This document shows positions 25,787 to 35,162 of a DNA stretch of 64,000 nucleotides, one piece after another. The translations under genes and the position numbers were made by a program. A model generated the notes under the pieces. The model had not been told where the DNA came from and made no database searches. It worked only from the letters and a program-made list of their open reading frames with translations. This stretch comes from Oceaniglobus indicus (GTDB lineage: Bacteria; Pseudomonadota; Alphaproteobacteria; Rhodobacterales; Rhodobacteraceae). Location of the stretch: assembly GCF_002751875.1 (NCBI RefSeq), contig NZ_NMZM01000001.1:62001-126000 (forward strand), written 5' to 3'. Positions within the stretch are counted from its first letter, which is position 1, and the number at the start of each line of letters is the position of its first letter.

Positions 25787-26790
25787 TCTGAATCCTCTCT
25801 GAGGGTGCGGGCCGGCGGCAGGGGCAGGCGCGGCAATGCGAAGCCGGTGCGCCAGGCGTGGGCGATAAGGTCGCGCAGAAACCAACGGGGCGCGCCGACG
25901 GCGCGGTTGGTCAGCAGGCAGCGCAGCCGCCACAGCGTGCCGCCCGCCACCAGCCCGAGCGTGGCCATGGCCGCATAGGCGCGACCGTGGGTCTTGGTGA
26001 AATAGCGGGTGCGGGAGTCGAGGAAATAGGTCGGAACCCGATCCCATTTGTTCATGCCGGTCGAGACACTGCCGATGTGCACGACGCGGCTGTCGGGATG
26101 ATACCACCGCTCCCAACCGGCAGCGGCGGCACGGCGGCACAGGTCGGTTTCCTCGAAATACAGGAAGAACCCCTCATCGAACAGGCCGATCTCGTCCAGT
26201 GCCGCGCGCCGGATCATCAGGCTGGCGCCCGCGCTCCAGTCGATCTGGCGCGGGGTGTCGGGAATCGGCAGGCGCACGGTGGCGTTCTTCAGCAACCGGG
26301 TGATCGGGCCGAACCGGGCCGCGCTTTCGAATTCGCCGGCGATACTTGGAAAACGGAACAGCGTCGGGTGCGGCACGTCGTCTTCGCCGCGCACGTGACT
26401 GCCGACAAAACCGGCGCGGGGATGGTCGCGCAGGAACTCCATCAGCACCCGGATCGCGCCCCGATCGGGGAAGGCGTCGGAGTTCAGGACATAGATGAAA
26501 TCGGGCGGTGTGCCATCGGACAGGCCGGCGCGGATCCCGACGTTGTTGCCGGCGCCGAAGCCGCCGTTGACCCCGGCCTGGATCACACGCACCCGCCCGT
26601 CGGCGTCCCAGCCCCGGTCGCGCACCGCGTCCGACAGCATTCGGAACGACCCGTCGCGCGAATCGTTGTCGACGATCACCAGACCGCCCGCGATCCCCTC
26701 CATGTCACGCAGCGCGGCATCGGCGGCGCGCAGGGTCAAGGGCGCCGTGCGATAGTTCAGGATCACGGTCAGAAGCGTCGGCGATGTCAT
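25783..26790 (-). CDS. Glycosyltransferase family 2 (WbbL-like)
   Basis: A 335-residue GT-A transferase. LTVILNYRTAPLTLRA opens the domain, IVDNDSRDGS lies near residue 38–47, and VLNSDAFPD supplies an NSD variant of the DxD motif. GFFLYFEETDLCRRAAAAGW is the typical acceptor-side signature of rhamnosyltransferase-like WbbL enzymes. The start at 26790 (MTSPTLLTV) follows the PKS stop by 13 bases and its stop overlaps the NRPS start (ATGA). Its place between the PKS and NRPS genes suggests that it attaches a sugar to, or prepares the acceptor for, the assembly-line product. Confidence 0.87.
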   Translation of the reverse strand: MTSPTLLTVILNYRTAPLTLRAADAALRDMEGIAGGLVIVDNDSRDGSFRMLSDAVRDRGWDADGRVRVIQAGVNGGFGAGNNVGIRAGLSDGTPPDFIYVLNSDAFPDRGAIRVLMEFLRDHPRAGFVGSHVRGEDDVPHPTLFRFPSIAGEFESAARFGPITRLLKNATVRLPIPDTPRQIDWSAGASLMIRRAALDEIGLFDEGFFLYFEETDLCRRAAAAGWERWYHPDSRVVHIGSVSTGMNKWDRVPTYFLDSRTRYFTKTHGRAYAAMATLGLVAGGTLWRLRCLLTNRAVGAPRWFLRDLIAHAWRTGFALPRLPLPPARTLREDSE

Positions 26791-26803
26791 GCAGGTCGGT
26801 CCT

Positions 26804-29800
26804 TCACTCCGCGGCCGCCGCGCGTGGCACACGCGCCGGACGGCTGGCACGTTCGGCGGCGCGGATCGCGGTGCGCAGGCGCGCGGTCAGGACGCTGACG
26901 TTCGGCACCAGCACCATGGAATCGTGATCGCCCGGCACCTCGACCACCTCGATCGCGGGGGCCCAGGGGGTCCATTGGTTGTCGTGCCAGGCGTATTCGC
27001 GGGCGCGCGTCACCCAGTTGCCATCGGAAACCTGCCAATGTCGATCCAGCGGCGGGCGGAACAGGGTCAGCGGACCATCCCAGGGACGCAGTTCATAGCG
27101 TCCGACCGCGTCGCGAAACGCCAGTTCGATCTTCATCGAGTTGAATTCGCTCTCGACCACCACCGGATCGGGGGCGCTCTTCTGGCGGATCTTCTGCAAT
27201 TCCCAGGCGATCCGGGCCTGCGCCCATTCCTTGAGGTATCCGATACCCTTGCGGCGGAATTCCTCTTTCTTGATCAGCGCCTTGTCGGTGGTATTCAGCA
27301 CCGGCCGCACGGGCAGGGGCGTGTCCAGCAGGGCGATCATCGCCACGGCTTCACCCGCGGCATCCAGTTGCTGGGCGATCTCATAGGCGGTGATGCCGCC
27401 GCCCGAAAATCCCGACAGCAGATAGGGGCCTTCTGGCTGGACCTGCCGGATCTCGTCGATATAGGCGCGGGCGGCTTCCTCGATCGTGGTGTGCGGTTCC
27501 TCGTCGCCCACCAACCCCTTGGCCTGAACGCCATAAACGGGCCGTTCGGTGCCAAGCCCGAGACCGAGATGGCGCAGGTTCATCACGTTGCCGCGCATCC
27601 CCGCGACGATGAACAGCGGCGTGCGCGCGCCACCATCACCCTGGTGCAGCGCGACAAGGTGATGAAAGCGCTGCCTGTCCGCGGCGGCGGCGGTGGTGCC
27701 CGCATCCTCGGCGCCGCCGGTCACATGGCCGACACGTTCGGCGATCTTTTCGGCAACGGCGGCGATGGTCGGCGCCTCGAACAGCAGCGAGATCGGGAAC
27801 TGCACGTCCCATGTCTTGCGGATCTGCGCGAACAGGCGCACGGCGATCAGGGAATGACCGCCGAGGTCGAAGAAACTGTCGTCGACGCCGACCTGCGACA
27901 CGCCCAGCAGGCTCTGCCAGCTTGCGGCCAGCGCCTCCTCGATCGCGTTGCGCGGTGCGACATAGGCGCTGTCGAGCTGCGGGCGCTCGAAGGTTTGGGC
28001 ATCGTCGCTGGCTTGGGGCGTGGCATGGTCGGCGCGCCGCACCAGCGCGGGCAGGTCCAGGGACGAGACGCTGATCTGCGCAAGGTCGCGGTCCATCGCA
28101 ACACTAAGCGCGCGGCGCAGGGCGGCCGGTCCCTCGGCGGCGCGGATGCCCTGTTGCACGATGGCGGCCAGGTCTTCCTCGGCCGCCGAGAGGGGCTTTT
28201 GCTGCGCGTCGGCAAAGATCACCTCGCGCGCATCGACCGGTGCGGATTTCGCGAAGGCGGCGGCGGTGGCCAGGCGCTTCATCGAGAACTCCTCGATCTC
28301 GGCGACGATGGTGTCCGTGTCATCGGTCAGGGTCACGTCGAACGTGGCGAACCCGTCCATCCCGTCACCTGGCGACAGCCGCATCCAGCTGTGCAGCGTC
28401 GCGGGCACCGGTCCGAACAGCCGCACCGAGCGATACGACACGGGCACCCACAAGTGCTGATCCGAATAGCCGGGCGCCAGCGCGACGGCCCAGCCGGTGG
28501 CAAGGTCCATCAGCCCCGGATGGGCCAGGAAACCGTCGGCCAGATCGCCGTGCAGGTCTTCGGGCAGGGACAGGTGCGCGATGCCTTCGCCGTCGCCCGT
28601 GGCCATGGCGCGCAGCACATGCCAGCGCGGTCCGAAATCCAGTTGCGCCTCCTGCGGCGAGCGCAGGCGGTCAGCACCGGGTTCGACAACATCGGGGCAG
28701 CGCGCGCGGATCGCGGCAAGGTCCAGCGTGCCGGGGGTTTCTTCAAGGTCGGCCAAGGTGGCCTGCGCGTTCAGGACATGGCCGCGCCGCCCGTCGACCT
28801 GCACATCGCTGCGGGTTTCGAACAGGATGCCGTCGTCGGTATCTTCCAGCCGCACCATGATTTCGCGCGGGGTTTCTGCGACGTCGAGCGCGCGGAAGAA
28901 GCTCAGATCGCGGATCTCGAAGGGCCCCGTCTTGCCATGCGCGGCGCGCGCTTCGGCGGCCAGTTCGATGTATCCGGTGCCCGGCAACAGGGCATCGCCC
29001 GCGCGGGTGCGGTGCTGGTCGAGAACCCAGGTGTCGCTGGCCCTGAGCCGAGAGGTAAAGATGCGCCGCCCTTCGGCATCGAACCCGGCCTTGTGCAACA
29101 GCGGCTGATCGGTCGCCACCGGTTCGGGCAGATCGACATCGCGAACCGTGGCATCGGCGGCCATGCCGACATCGGCCCAGACGCCCCAGTTCACGGCGAC
29201 GATCCGGGTTTTCGCACCGCGCCGTGACCGTGCCACGGCGTTCAGATATTCGTTCGCGGCGACATAATCGATCTGGCCTGCCGCGCGGATCGACGTGGAC
29301 GTGGACGAGGACAGCACCAGCAATTCAAGCGCGCCATCGGGAAACACGGTGTCAAGAACGCGCAGGCCGTTGATCTTAGGCGCGAATACGGCTTCGGTTT
29401 CCAGAACCGTTTTGCCCAGAAGCGGCGCGTCATCCACCGTTCCGGCGGCGTGGATCACGCCGGTGATCGCGCCGAACCGGGCGCGGGCCGCGTCGGCGGC
29501 GGCGCCCATGGCGCCCACGTCACAGACATCGGCGGCGGCGCAGAGCACCTGCGCCCCCATCTCCTCCAGCCGCTGAACCGCCCGGATCGCCCGGCTCGTG
29601 CGATCCTGCGGTGCGTGGGTTTCGATCCAGCGCGTGCGATCCTGAGGTTCGGGCAGGGCGGTGCGCGACACCAGCACGATGTTGGCGCGGTGGCGGCGGA
29701 TCAGATCCTCGGCCACGCTCAGCGCGATGCCGCCGAAACCGCCGGTGATCAGGTATGTACCCCCGTCGCGGAACGGGTTTTCGCCGCTGTCGGGCAGGGC

Positions 29801-32800
29801 GACAGGCCGGATCGTCTGGGCAAAGCGCCGCCCGTCGCGCAGGGCCGCCACGGTATTGGCGGGCGGCGCCAGCAGATCCTCGAGCATCTGGTCGATCAGG
29901 GGGGCGCGGTCGTCGGACGCCTTGCTGAACCGCCCCAACAGACCGGTCGCCCGTGCGACAGGGATATCCAGCGCGGAACAGGTCAGGCCGGGCAATTCGC
30001 GCGGGATCACACCAAGGGGCCCGGCAATCGTCGCCTTTTCGGGATGGGGCAGCGGTTCACCATCGATCTGGGCCGCGCCGCTGGTGATGGCCGTGATGTG
30101 CAGATCCGACAGGTCGTGATCCGACAATGCCTGTGCCAGGAACATCAGCGAATAGAAGCCGTGTTCCTGGTTGCGGTCGAAGAAGCTGGAACCGGGGCGG
30201 AAGCTCTCGCCGTCGGTCACCAGCCACAGGTGCACGATCCGGTCGGGCAGCAGGTCACGATCGGCCAGATCGCGCAGCAGCGATTCATAGCCGTCGCGCC
30301 CGCGTTCGGGCGCCAGCGTGTAATCGCCCACACCGCGCCGGGTGAAGGTGTCGCCCGAGGCGACGGTGTTCACCGTATGCCCGGCGTCGCGCAGCCGTTT
30401 CGCCAAGGCCGCACCGATGCCGCTGGTGTCGGTGAAGATCAGCCAGGTGCGCGGTGTTTCCAACGCCTCGTCGATGTCGGTGTCCAGATCGGCCAGCCGC
30501 GGGCGCCACAGGGTGCGATATCCCCAGTCGGCGATGTCGTCGGCGCGGACGGGCAGGGCGGTGGATTCGACTGGGGCCGTCACCGCGCCCGGTTCGATGA
30601 AATAGCGCGACCGCTGAAACTGGTAATCGGGCAGGACCACGCGATTGCGCCGCGCCTCGCCCCAGACCTGGGACCAGTCGGCGTCGTATCCGCACGCCCA
30701 GAGCCGCCCGATCACGCCGAAGAAATAGGCGTCGTCGGCAATCTGCTGATCCGGGTGGCGCAGGGACGCCAGCACCTGGCCCGGCGTCACCGCGTCGCAC
30801 ATCTGTGCCAGGGACGACAGCGCCTTGCCGGGTCCGACCTCAAGATAGACGCGGGATCTGACCGTCGCCAGCGTGGCGATGCAATCGGCGAACAACACGG
30901 TGTTGCGCAACTGGCCGACCCAGTAATCGGGATCGGTCGCCTGATCCGCGCGCAGCGGCTGGCCGGTGCGGTTCGACAGCACCGGCAGGCTCGGCGCCGA
31001 CAGCGTGATTGACGCGAGGAATTTGCGATATTCCGGCAGGATCGGGTCCAGCATCCGCGAATGGGCGGCAATGTCGATGGCGATCCGCTGGTGGTCGATG
31101 TCGCGCGCGCGCAGGGTTTCCGCCAGAATCTCCAGCGCCGCGTTCGGGCCGGTGACGGCGGTCAGGGCGGGCGCGTTCAGGCTTGCCACGTCCAGATCGT
31201 CGCCCAGCAACGGCTCAAGCTCGGCAAGGGGCAGCGCGACCGACAACATGCCGCCCGGTGCCACGGTATCGAACAGCCGCCCGCGCAGCAGCACAAGGTC
31301 GATGCAATCCTCGAACGTCATCACCCCGGCCAGACAGGCGGCGGTGTTTTCGCCCATGGAATGTCCGACCAGCGCCGCGGGCTTCACCCCCCACGACATC
31401 CACAGTTGCGCCAGCGCATATTCGACGATCATGATCAGCGGCAGTTGCACCGACGGCTTCTTCAGCGTCTCGGCGGCGGCGTCGCGCGCGCCCGGTTCGG
31501 GCAGCCACAGCGCGCGCAGGTCATATTCGAGTTGCGGCGCAAGATGATCCAGCCCGCGGTCCATCCAGTCGGCGAACACCGGTTCGGTCTCATAGAGGTC
31601 GCGCGCCATGTCGGGGTATTGCGCACCGCCGCCGGGGAACATGAACACCGCTTCGGGCGTGCCGGCGATCCGGTCGTGCGTGAACACGCGGCGCGGATCG
31701 GCGGACTCGAGCAGATCGGCGGCTTCGGCGTGGGAATGGGCGACCAGCGTGCGGCGCTTGTCGAACCCGTGGCGCCCGGTCTTCAGGGTGAAGGCGACAT
31801 CCGCCAGCGGTTGTTCGGGGTGGGCGCGCAGGTGCGCGGCCAGCGCGCGGGTGTTGGTATCCAGCGCGGCGCGCGAGCGTCCCGAGATCGTGAGGATCTG
31901 GAACGGGAAGTCCGCTTCGTCGGACGCGGTGCGGTCGGGGGCCTGTTCGAGGATCGCATGGGCGTTGGTGCCGCCGACCCCCAGCGCATTGACCGCGGCG
32001 CGGCGCGGGCCGTTGGCGGTGGTCCAGTCGCGCAGGCTGTCGTTGACGCGGAACGGCGAGGTGTCGAAATCGATGGCAGGGTTCGGCGCCTCGTAGCCCA
32101 GTGATGGCGGAATCTGCGCGTGGTGCAGCGCCAGCGCGGTCTTGATCAACCCCGCCACCCCGGCGGCGGTGTCCAGATGGCCGATGTTGGTCTTCACCGA
32201 TCCGATGCGCGCGAAATCGGTGGCGTTGGTGTCCTTGCGCCAGGCTTCGGTCAGGGCCGACACCTCGATCGGGTCGCCCAGATAGGTGCCGGTGCCGTGA
32301 CATTCGACATAATCCAGCGTCGCGGCCGACACCCCCGCATCGCCCAGCGCGGCGCGGATCGCCGCCACCTGACCATCGACCGAAGGGGCGAGGTATCCCG
32401 CTTTGGCCGCGCCGTCGTTGTTGACGGCGGAACCCTTGATCACGGCCCAGATGTGATCGCCGTCGGCCACGGCATCGTCCAGCCGCTTCAGCGTCACCGC
32501 CCCGGCGCCCGAGCCGAACACGGTGCCCTGCGCCCGGTGATCGAAGGCATGGCAATGCCCGTCGGGCGACAGGATCTCGTTCTCCTGAAACAGATAACCG
32601 CGCCCCTGGGGCAATTCGATTGTCACCCCCCCGGCCAGCGCCATGTCGATCTCACCGCGCCGCAGCGCCTGGCAGGCATAGTGGACGGCCACCAAAGATG
32701 TGGAACAGGCCGTCTGAAGGTTGATCGACGGGCCTTTCAGATCGAACACGTGACTGACGCGGGTCGACAGGAAATCCTTGTCGTTGCCGGTGTGGCGCAA

Positions 32801-33256
32801 CAGGAACATCCCCGTCTCGTTCACCAGGGCCGGGTTCGAGCAGATGTTGAAATAGAAATAGCTGCCCATGCCGCAGCCCGCATAGACGCCCACGGGGCCG
32901 GTGTCGGAATGGGGCGGGTGGCCCGCGTTCTCCATCGCTTTCCACGCCACCTCAAGAAACTTGCGATGCTGCGGATCGAGGATCGCGGCCTCTTTCGGGG
33001 AAAAGCCGAAGAAATCGGCATCGAAGGTGTCGAACCCCTCCAACACAGCGGCCGCGGGCACATAGTTCTTCTGACGGATCCGGTCGGGGGTTTCACCGGC
33101 GGCAAGCAATTCGTCTTCCGTCAGGCGGCGGATCGATTCAACGCCGTCGCGCAGGTTCGCCCAGTATTGATCCAGGGTGTCCGCCCCCGGCACGTCGATG
33201 GCCATGCCGACAATGGCGATATCGCTGGTGTTTGCCCTATTTGCATCGTCACGCAT
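26804..33256 (-). CDS. Type I polyketide synthase: KS–AT–KR–DH–ACP–TE
   Basis: A single-module PKS of 2150 residues. Ketosynthase, about 10–440: Cys184 (TACSTS), His320 (HGTGT), His360 (NIGH). Acyltransferase, about 535–885: Ser633 in GHSMGE, malonyl-like. A structural ketoreductase half, about 915–1110, then the catalytic ketoreductase, about 1160–1360: TGGFGGI at 1171–1177, Lys1294, Tyr1331, Asn1335. Dehydratase, about 1400–1660: His1415 and Asp1584. Carrier protein: Ser1802 in LGGHSL. Thioesterase, about 1875–2130: Ser1951 in GFSGG, His2111. The dehydratase follows the ketoreductase, the reverse of the usual order. There is no loading module, so the chain probably comes from the NRPS. The start at 33256 has a GAAAG site; the 230 bases upstream show no clear promoter. 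Confidence 0.92.
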   Translation of the reverse strand: MRDDANRANTSDIAIVGMAIDVPGADTLDQYWANLRDGVESIRRLTEDELLAAGETPDRIRQKNYVPAAAVLEGFDTFDADFFGFSPKEAAILDPQHRKFLEVAWKAMENAGHPPHSDTGPVGVYAGCGMGSYFYFNICSNPALVNETGMFLLRHTGNDKDFLSTRVSHVFDLKGPSINLQTACSTSLVAVHYACQALRRGEIDMALAGGVTIELPQGRGYLFQENEILSPDGHCHAFDHRAQGTVFGSGAGAVTLKRLDDAVADGDHIWAVIKGSAVNNDGAAKAGYLAPSVDGQVAAIRAALGDAGVSAATLDYVECHGTGTYLGDPIEVSALTEAWRKDTNATDFARIGSVKTNIGHLDTAAGVAGLIKTALALHHAQIPPSLGYEAPNPAIDFDTSPFRVNDSLRDWTTANGPRRAAVNALGVGGTNAHAILEQAPDRTASDEADFPFQILTISGRSRAALDTNTRALAAHLRAHPEQPLADVAFTLKTGRHGFDKRRTLVAHSHAEAADLLESADPRRVFTHDRIAGTPEAVFMFPGGGAQYPDMARDLYETEPVFADWMDRGLDHLAPQLEYDLRALWLPEPGARDAAAETLKKPSVQLPLIMIVEYALAQLWMSWGVKPAALVGHSMGENTAACLAGVMTFEDCIDLVLLRGRLFDTVAPGGMLSVALPLAELEPLLGDDLDVASLNAPALTAVTGPNAALEILAETLRARDIDHQRIAIDIAAHSRMLDPILPEYRKFLASITLSAPSLPVLSNRTGQPLRADQATDPDYWVGQLRNTVLFADCIATLATVRSRVYLEVGPGKALSSLAQMCDAVTPGQVLASLRHPDQQIADDAYFFGVIGRLWACGYDADWSQVWGEARRNRVVLPDYQFQRSRYFIEPGAVTAPVESTALPVRADDIADWGYRTLWRPRLADLDTDIDEALETPRTWLIFTDTSGIGAALAKRLRDAGHTVNTVASGDTFTRRGVGDYTLAPERGRDGYESLLRDLADRDLLPDRIVHLWLVTDGESFRPGSSFFDRNQEHGFYSLMFLAQALSDHDLSDLHITAITSGAAQIDGEPLPHPEKATIAGPLGVIPRELPGLTCSALDIPVARATGLLGRFSKASDDRAPLIDQMLEDLLAPPANTVAALRDGRRFAQTIRPVALPDSGENPFRDGGTYLITGGFGGIALSVAEDLIRRHRANIVLVSRTALPEPQDRTRWIETHAPQDRTSRAIRAVQRLEEMGAQVLCAAADVCDVGAMGAAADAARARFGAITGVIHAAGTVDDAPLLGKTVLETEAVFAPKINGLRVLDTVFPDGALELLVLSSSTSTSIRAAGQIDYVAANEYLNAVARSRRGAKTRIVAVNWGVWADVGMAADATVRDVDLPEPVATDQPLLHKAGFDAEGRRIFTSRLRASDTWVLDQHRTRAGDALLPGTGYIELAAEARAAHGKTGPFEIRDLSFFRALDVAETPREIMVRLEDTDDGILFETRSDVQVDGRRGHVLNAQATLADLEETPGTLDLAAIRARCPDVVEPGADRLRSPQEAQLDFGPRWHVLRAMATGDGEGIAHLSLPEDLHGDLADGFLAHPGLMDLATGWAVALAPGYSDQHLWVPVSYRSVRLFGPVPATLHSWMRLSPGDGMDGFATFDVTLTDDTDTIVAEIEEFSMKRLATAAAFAKSAPVDAREVIFADAQQKPLSAAEEDLAAIVQQGIRAAEGPAALRRALSVAMDRDLAQISVSSLDLPALVRRADHATPQASDDAQTFERPQLDSAYVAPRNAIEEALAASWQSLLGVSQVGVDDSFFDLGGHSLIAVRLFAQIRKTWDVQFPISLLFEAPTIAAVAEKIAERVGHVTGGAEDAGTTAAAADRQRFHHLVALHQGDGGARTPLFIVAGMRGNVMNLRHLGLGLGTERPVYGVQAKGLVGDEEPHTTIEEAARAYIDEIRQVQPEGPYLLSGFSGGGITAYEIAQQLDAAGEAVAMIALLDTPLPVRPVLNTTDKALIKKEEFRRKGIGYLKEWAQARIAWELQKIRQKSAPDPVVVESEFNSMKIELAFRDAVGRYELRPWDGPLTLFRPPLDRHWQVSDGNWVTRAREYAWHDNQWTPWAPAIEVVEVPGDHDSMVLVPNVSVLTARLRTAIRAAERASRPARVPRAAAAE

Positions 33257-33486
33257 GGCGGTCTTTCCCGTTTCGGCCCTGGCCGGGCGACTGGTGTGGC
33301 GCGGCGCGGGATCCTCTTGTCGCGGCTGTCGCACGGCATGGCGGTGCAACAGGTTCCCGCCCCCTCATAAAAACAGAACGGGGCATTTTTAAGGAATACC
33401 GCGCCCGCGCCATGCCATGAACACGCCCGCCGCAACGAAAGAGTGCCACCCCCCTGGGGCGCGGGCAAGTGCCAGGCGGTCGCGCC

Positions 33487-34944
33487 CTAAAGAACCGTGC
33501 GTCGCTCACCCGCGCGCCGGCTTGCGGTCATGGCCGTCTGGCCGCCGAACAGGGCATGGGCGCGATCGGCTGCCGCCAGGTTTTCAGCATAGCCCAGAAC
33601 CGCCCCGGCGCACAGCCAGGTTATCGGGACAAGGGTGGCGTTCAGCAGCATGTCGACCATGGTGATCGTCAGCATGAGCAGCAGCGCCAGCGCAAGCGGC
33701 GACACCGAGTCGGGCGTGCCGGCGCGTCGCATCCGCCACGCGATCATCGCGACAGGCAGGGCCAGCAGGCCGAACTCGGCGATATAGCCCAGCCAGCCGA
33801 AGGTGCCGAACACGATGATCCAACGCCCGTCGGGCACCGATGTCAGCTGGCCGGTTTCGGCATCGTGCAACAGGTTGCGCCCCCAGCCGCCCCAGCCGAA
33901 CCACGGCTTTTCGGCGGCCCGCGCCAACAGCTCCTCCTCGTTGCCGAAGCGGAAGCCCAGGGATTGGGCGCGGTCGGCCGAAACCGCCGCCGCCCGCTCG
34001 AGCAGCCAATCCAGCGGCACCAGCTGCGCGTTGCGCAGGATCGGATAGACGACGGCGACCAGGGCAAAGATCAGCGCGATGCGGATCTGCATGCGGGGCG
34101 AGGCCAGAAGGATCACCGGGATCAGCACGACACCATAGACAAAGGATGCCAGGCTCTTGCACAGGACCAGCAGCACCGCCAGCCAGGCGGTCGCGAACAT
34201 GTACCGGCGGCGGGTGTCGGTGGGGCCATGGCGCCACAGCGTGCCGGCGGCCATCACCGCCATCAGCACGAACAACGCCAGCCACAGCGAGTGGGGCAGG
34301 AACACGATGGGGCGGAACCCGCCACCGCGCATGGTCTGCGCGAATTCGTGCTGGAAAAAGCCGTAGATCCAGATGTTGAGCTGCGGCGACAGCCGGATCT
34401 CGATCAGCGACGGGATGGAATAGGCAAGACCGCCCAGCGCCAGCGCGATCAGCATCTCGCGCATTCCGGCCTCGTTCGCCAGAAACGCACGTCCCAACAG
34501 GAACGGCAGGATCGCGATCAGCTGTGCGATCAGGACCGACAACGTGTCGCGCAGGGTCAGCCCCGGCACGGCGCCGGTGACAAAGCGGATCGGATCGGCG
34601 TCGGCCAGCACCTCGAACAACAGCGGATCGGAATTGGTCAGCACGGTCGGGATGACTCCGCCGAAATACGCAAGGATCAGCCCCCGTCCGATCCATGACC
34701 GTGGCCACAATGCAAAGCGCTTGCGCAACACGACCGCCAGCACCAGCGCGGCCGACAGCGTGGGTATCGACGTCTTGTCCATGGCCGGTACCAGCGGCAG
34801 GTTGAATTCGGCCAGCGGCGGCAGGATCAGGTAGCCGGCCAGCAGGCTCCAGATCAGCGCGCGTTCCAGGGGCAGGCGCCGAAACAACGCCAGCACCACG
34901 AACGGCCAGAGCGCCAGCATCAGATAGGCGAGGGCGTTGGGCAT
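33487..34944 (-). CDS. O-antigen polymerase/ligase-like membrane protein (Wzy/WaaL superfamily)
   Basis: A 485-residue membrane protein with about eleven to twelve hydrophobic helices. It has a large periplasmic loop between the last helices containing GFRFGNEEELLARAAEKPWFGWGGWG split across the loop (roughly residues 340–375). The motif PWFGWGGWGRN is typical of Wzy/WaaL-family proteins near their active loop. It probably polymerises flipped repeat units in the periplasm. Together with the flippase and the Wzz-like protein this gives a complete Wzx/Wzy export route. It is transcribed leftward, divergent from the WecG-like gene. Polymerase and ligase cannot be told apart by sequence alone. 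Confidence 0.85.
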   Translation of the reverse strand: MPNALAYLMLALWPFVVLALFRRLPLERALIWSLLAGYLILPPLAEFNLPLVPAMDKTSIPTLSAALVLAVVLRKRFALWPRSWIGRGLILAYFGGVIPTVLTNSDPLLFEVLADADPIRFVTGAVPGLTLRDTLSVLIAQLIAILPFLLGRAFLANEAGMREMLIALALGGLAYSIPSLIEIRLSPQLNIWIYGFFQHEFAQTMRGGGFRPIVFLPHSLWLALFVLMAVMAAGTLWRHGPTDTRRRYMFATAWLAVLLVLCKSLASFVYGVVLIPVILLASPRMQIRIALIFALVAVVYPILRNAQLVPLDWLLERAAAVSADRAQSLGFRFGNEEELLARAAEKPWFGWGGWGRNLLHDAETGQLTSVPDGRWIIVFGTFGWLGYIAEFGLLALPVAMIAWRMRRAGTPDSVSPLALALLLMLTITMVDMLLNATLVPITWLCAGAVLGYAENLAAADRAHALFGGQTAMTASRRAGERRTVL

Positions 34945-35034
34945 CGGGATCCGTTTCTGACCGGGGCAATGGGTGGTGTTCGTGCAACACTATCACCGGC
35001 GGCCGGGCGTGTCGCATGATATTGGTTTGCGCGC

Positions 35035-35050
35035 TGTCAACGCTTTGACA
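35035..35050. promoter_or_regulatory. Divergent back-to-back -35 elements (TGTCAA-N4-TTGACA)
   Basis: TGTCAA (35035–35040) and TTGACA (35045–35050) form a dyad with a 4-base centre in the 218-base gap between the Wzy-like gene (leftward) and the WecG-like gene (rightward). Each arm is a perfect -35 hexamer pointing at one gene. The corresponding -10 elements are weak, so the dyad may also be a regulator site. Confidence 0.4.
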
Positions 35051-35066
35051 TGTTGAAGAATGACAA

Positions 35067-35087
35067 CTGTCCGCGCGAAACGGACAG
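35067..35087. repeat. Inverted repeat in the leader of the WecG-like gene
   Basis: CTGTCCG (35067–35073) and CGGACAG (35081–35087) flank a 7-base loop, 75 bases before the GTG start. It could form an RNA hairpin in the leader or be a protein-binding dyad. No T-run follows. Confidence 0.4.
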
Positions 35088-35162
35088 GTGTGCCCTGATG
35101 CTATGACCGGGCGCGCCGGGGCCGTTTCGCGGCAGCAGCGCCACCCGGCCGGGAGATCACGC

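Noticed and set aside
33355-33390. GCCCC/GGGGC hairpin followed by ATTTTT as a plus-strand terminator
   Set aside because: The stem is only five bases with a 16-base loop and there is no plus-strand gene upstream that would need it.
33434-33460. Sigma-54-like sequence TGGCAC...TTGC on the minus strand upstream of the PKS gene
   Set aside because: The distance between the GG and GC elements is 12 bases instead of 10, and a second TGGCAC nearby is one base too short; neither fits a functional -24/-12 promoter.
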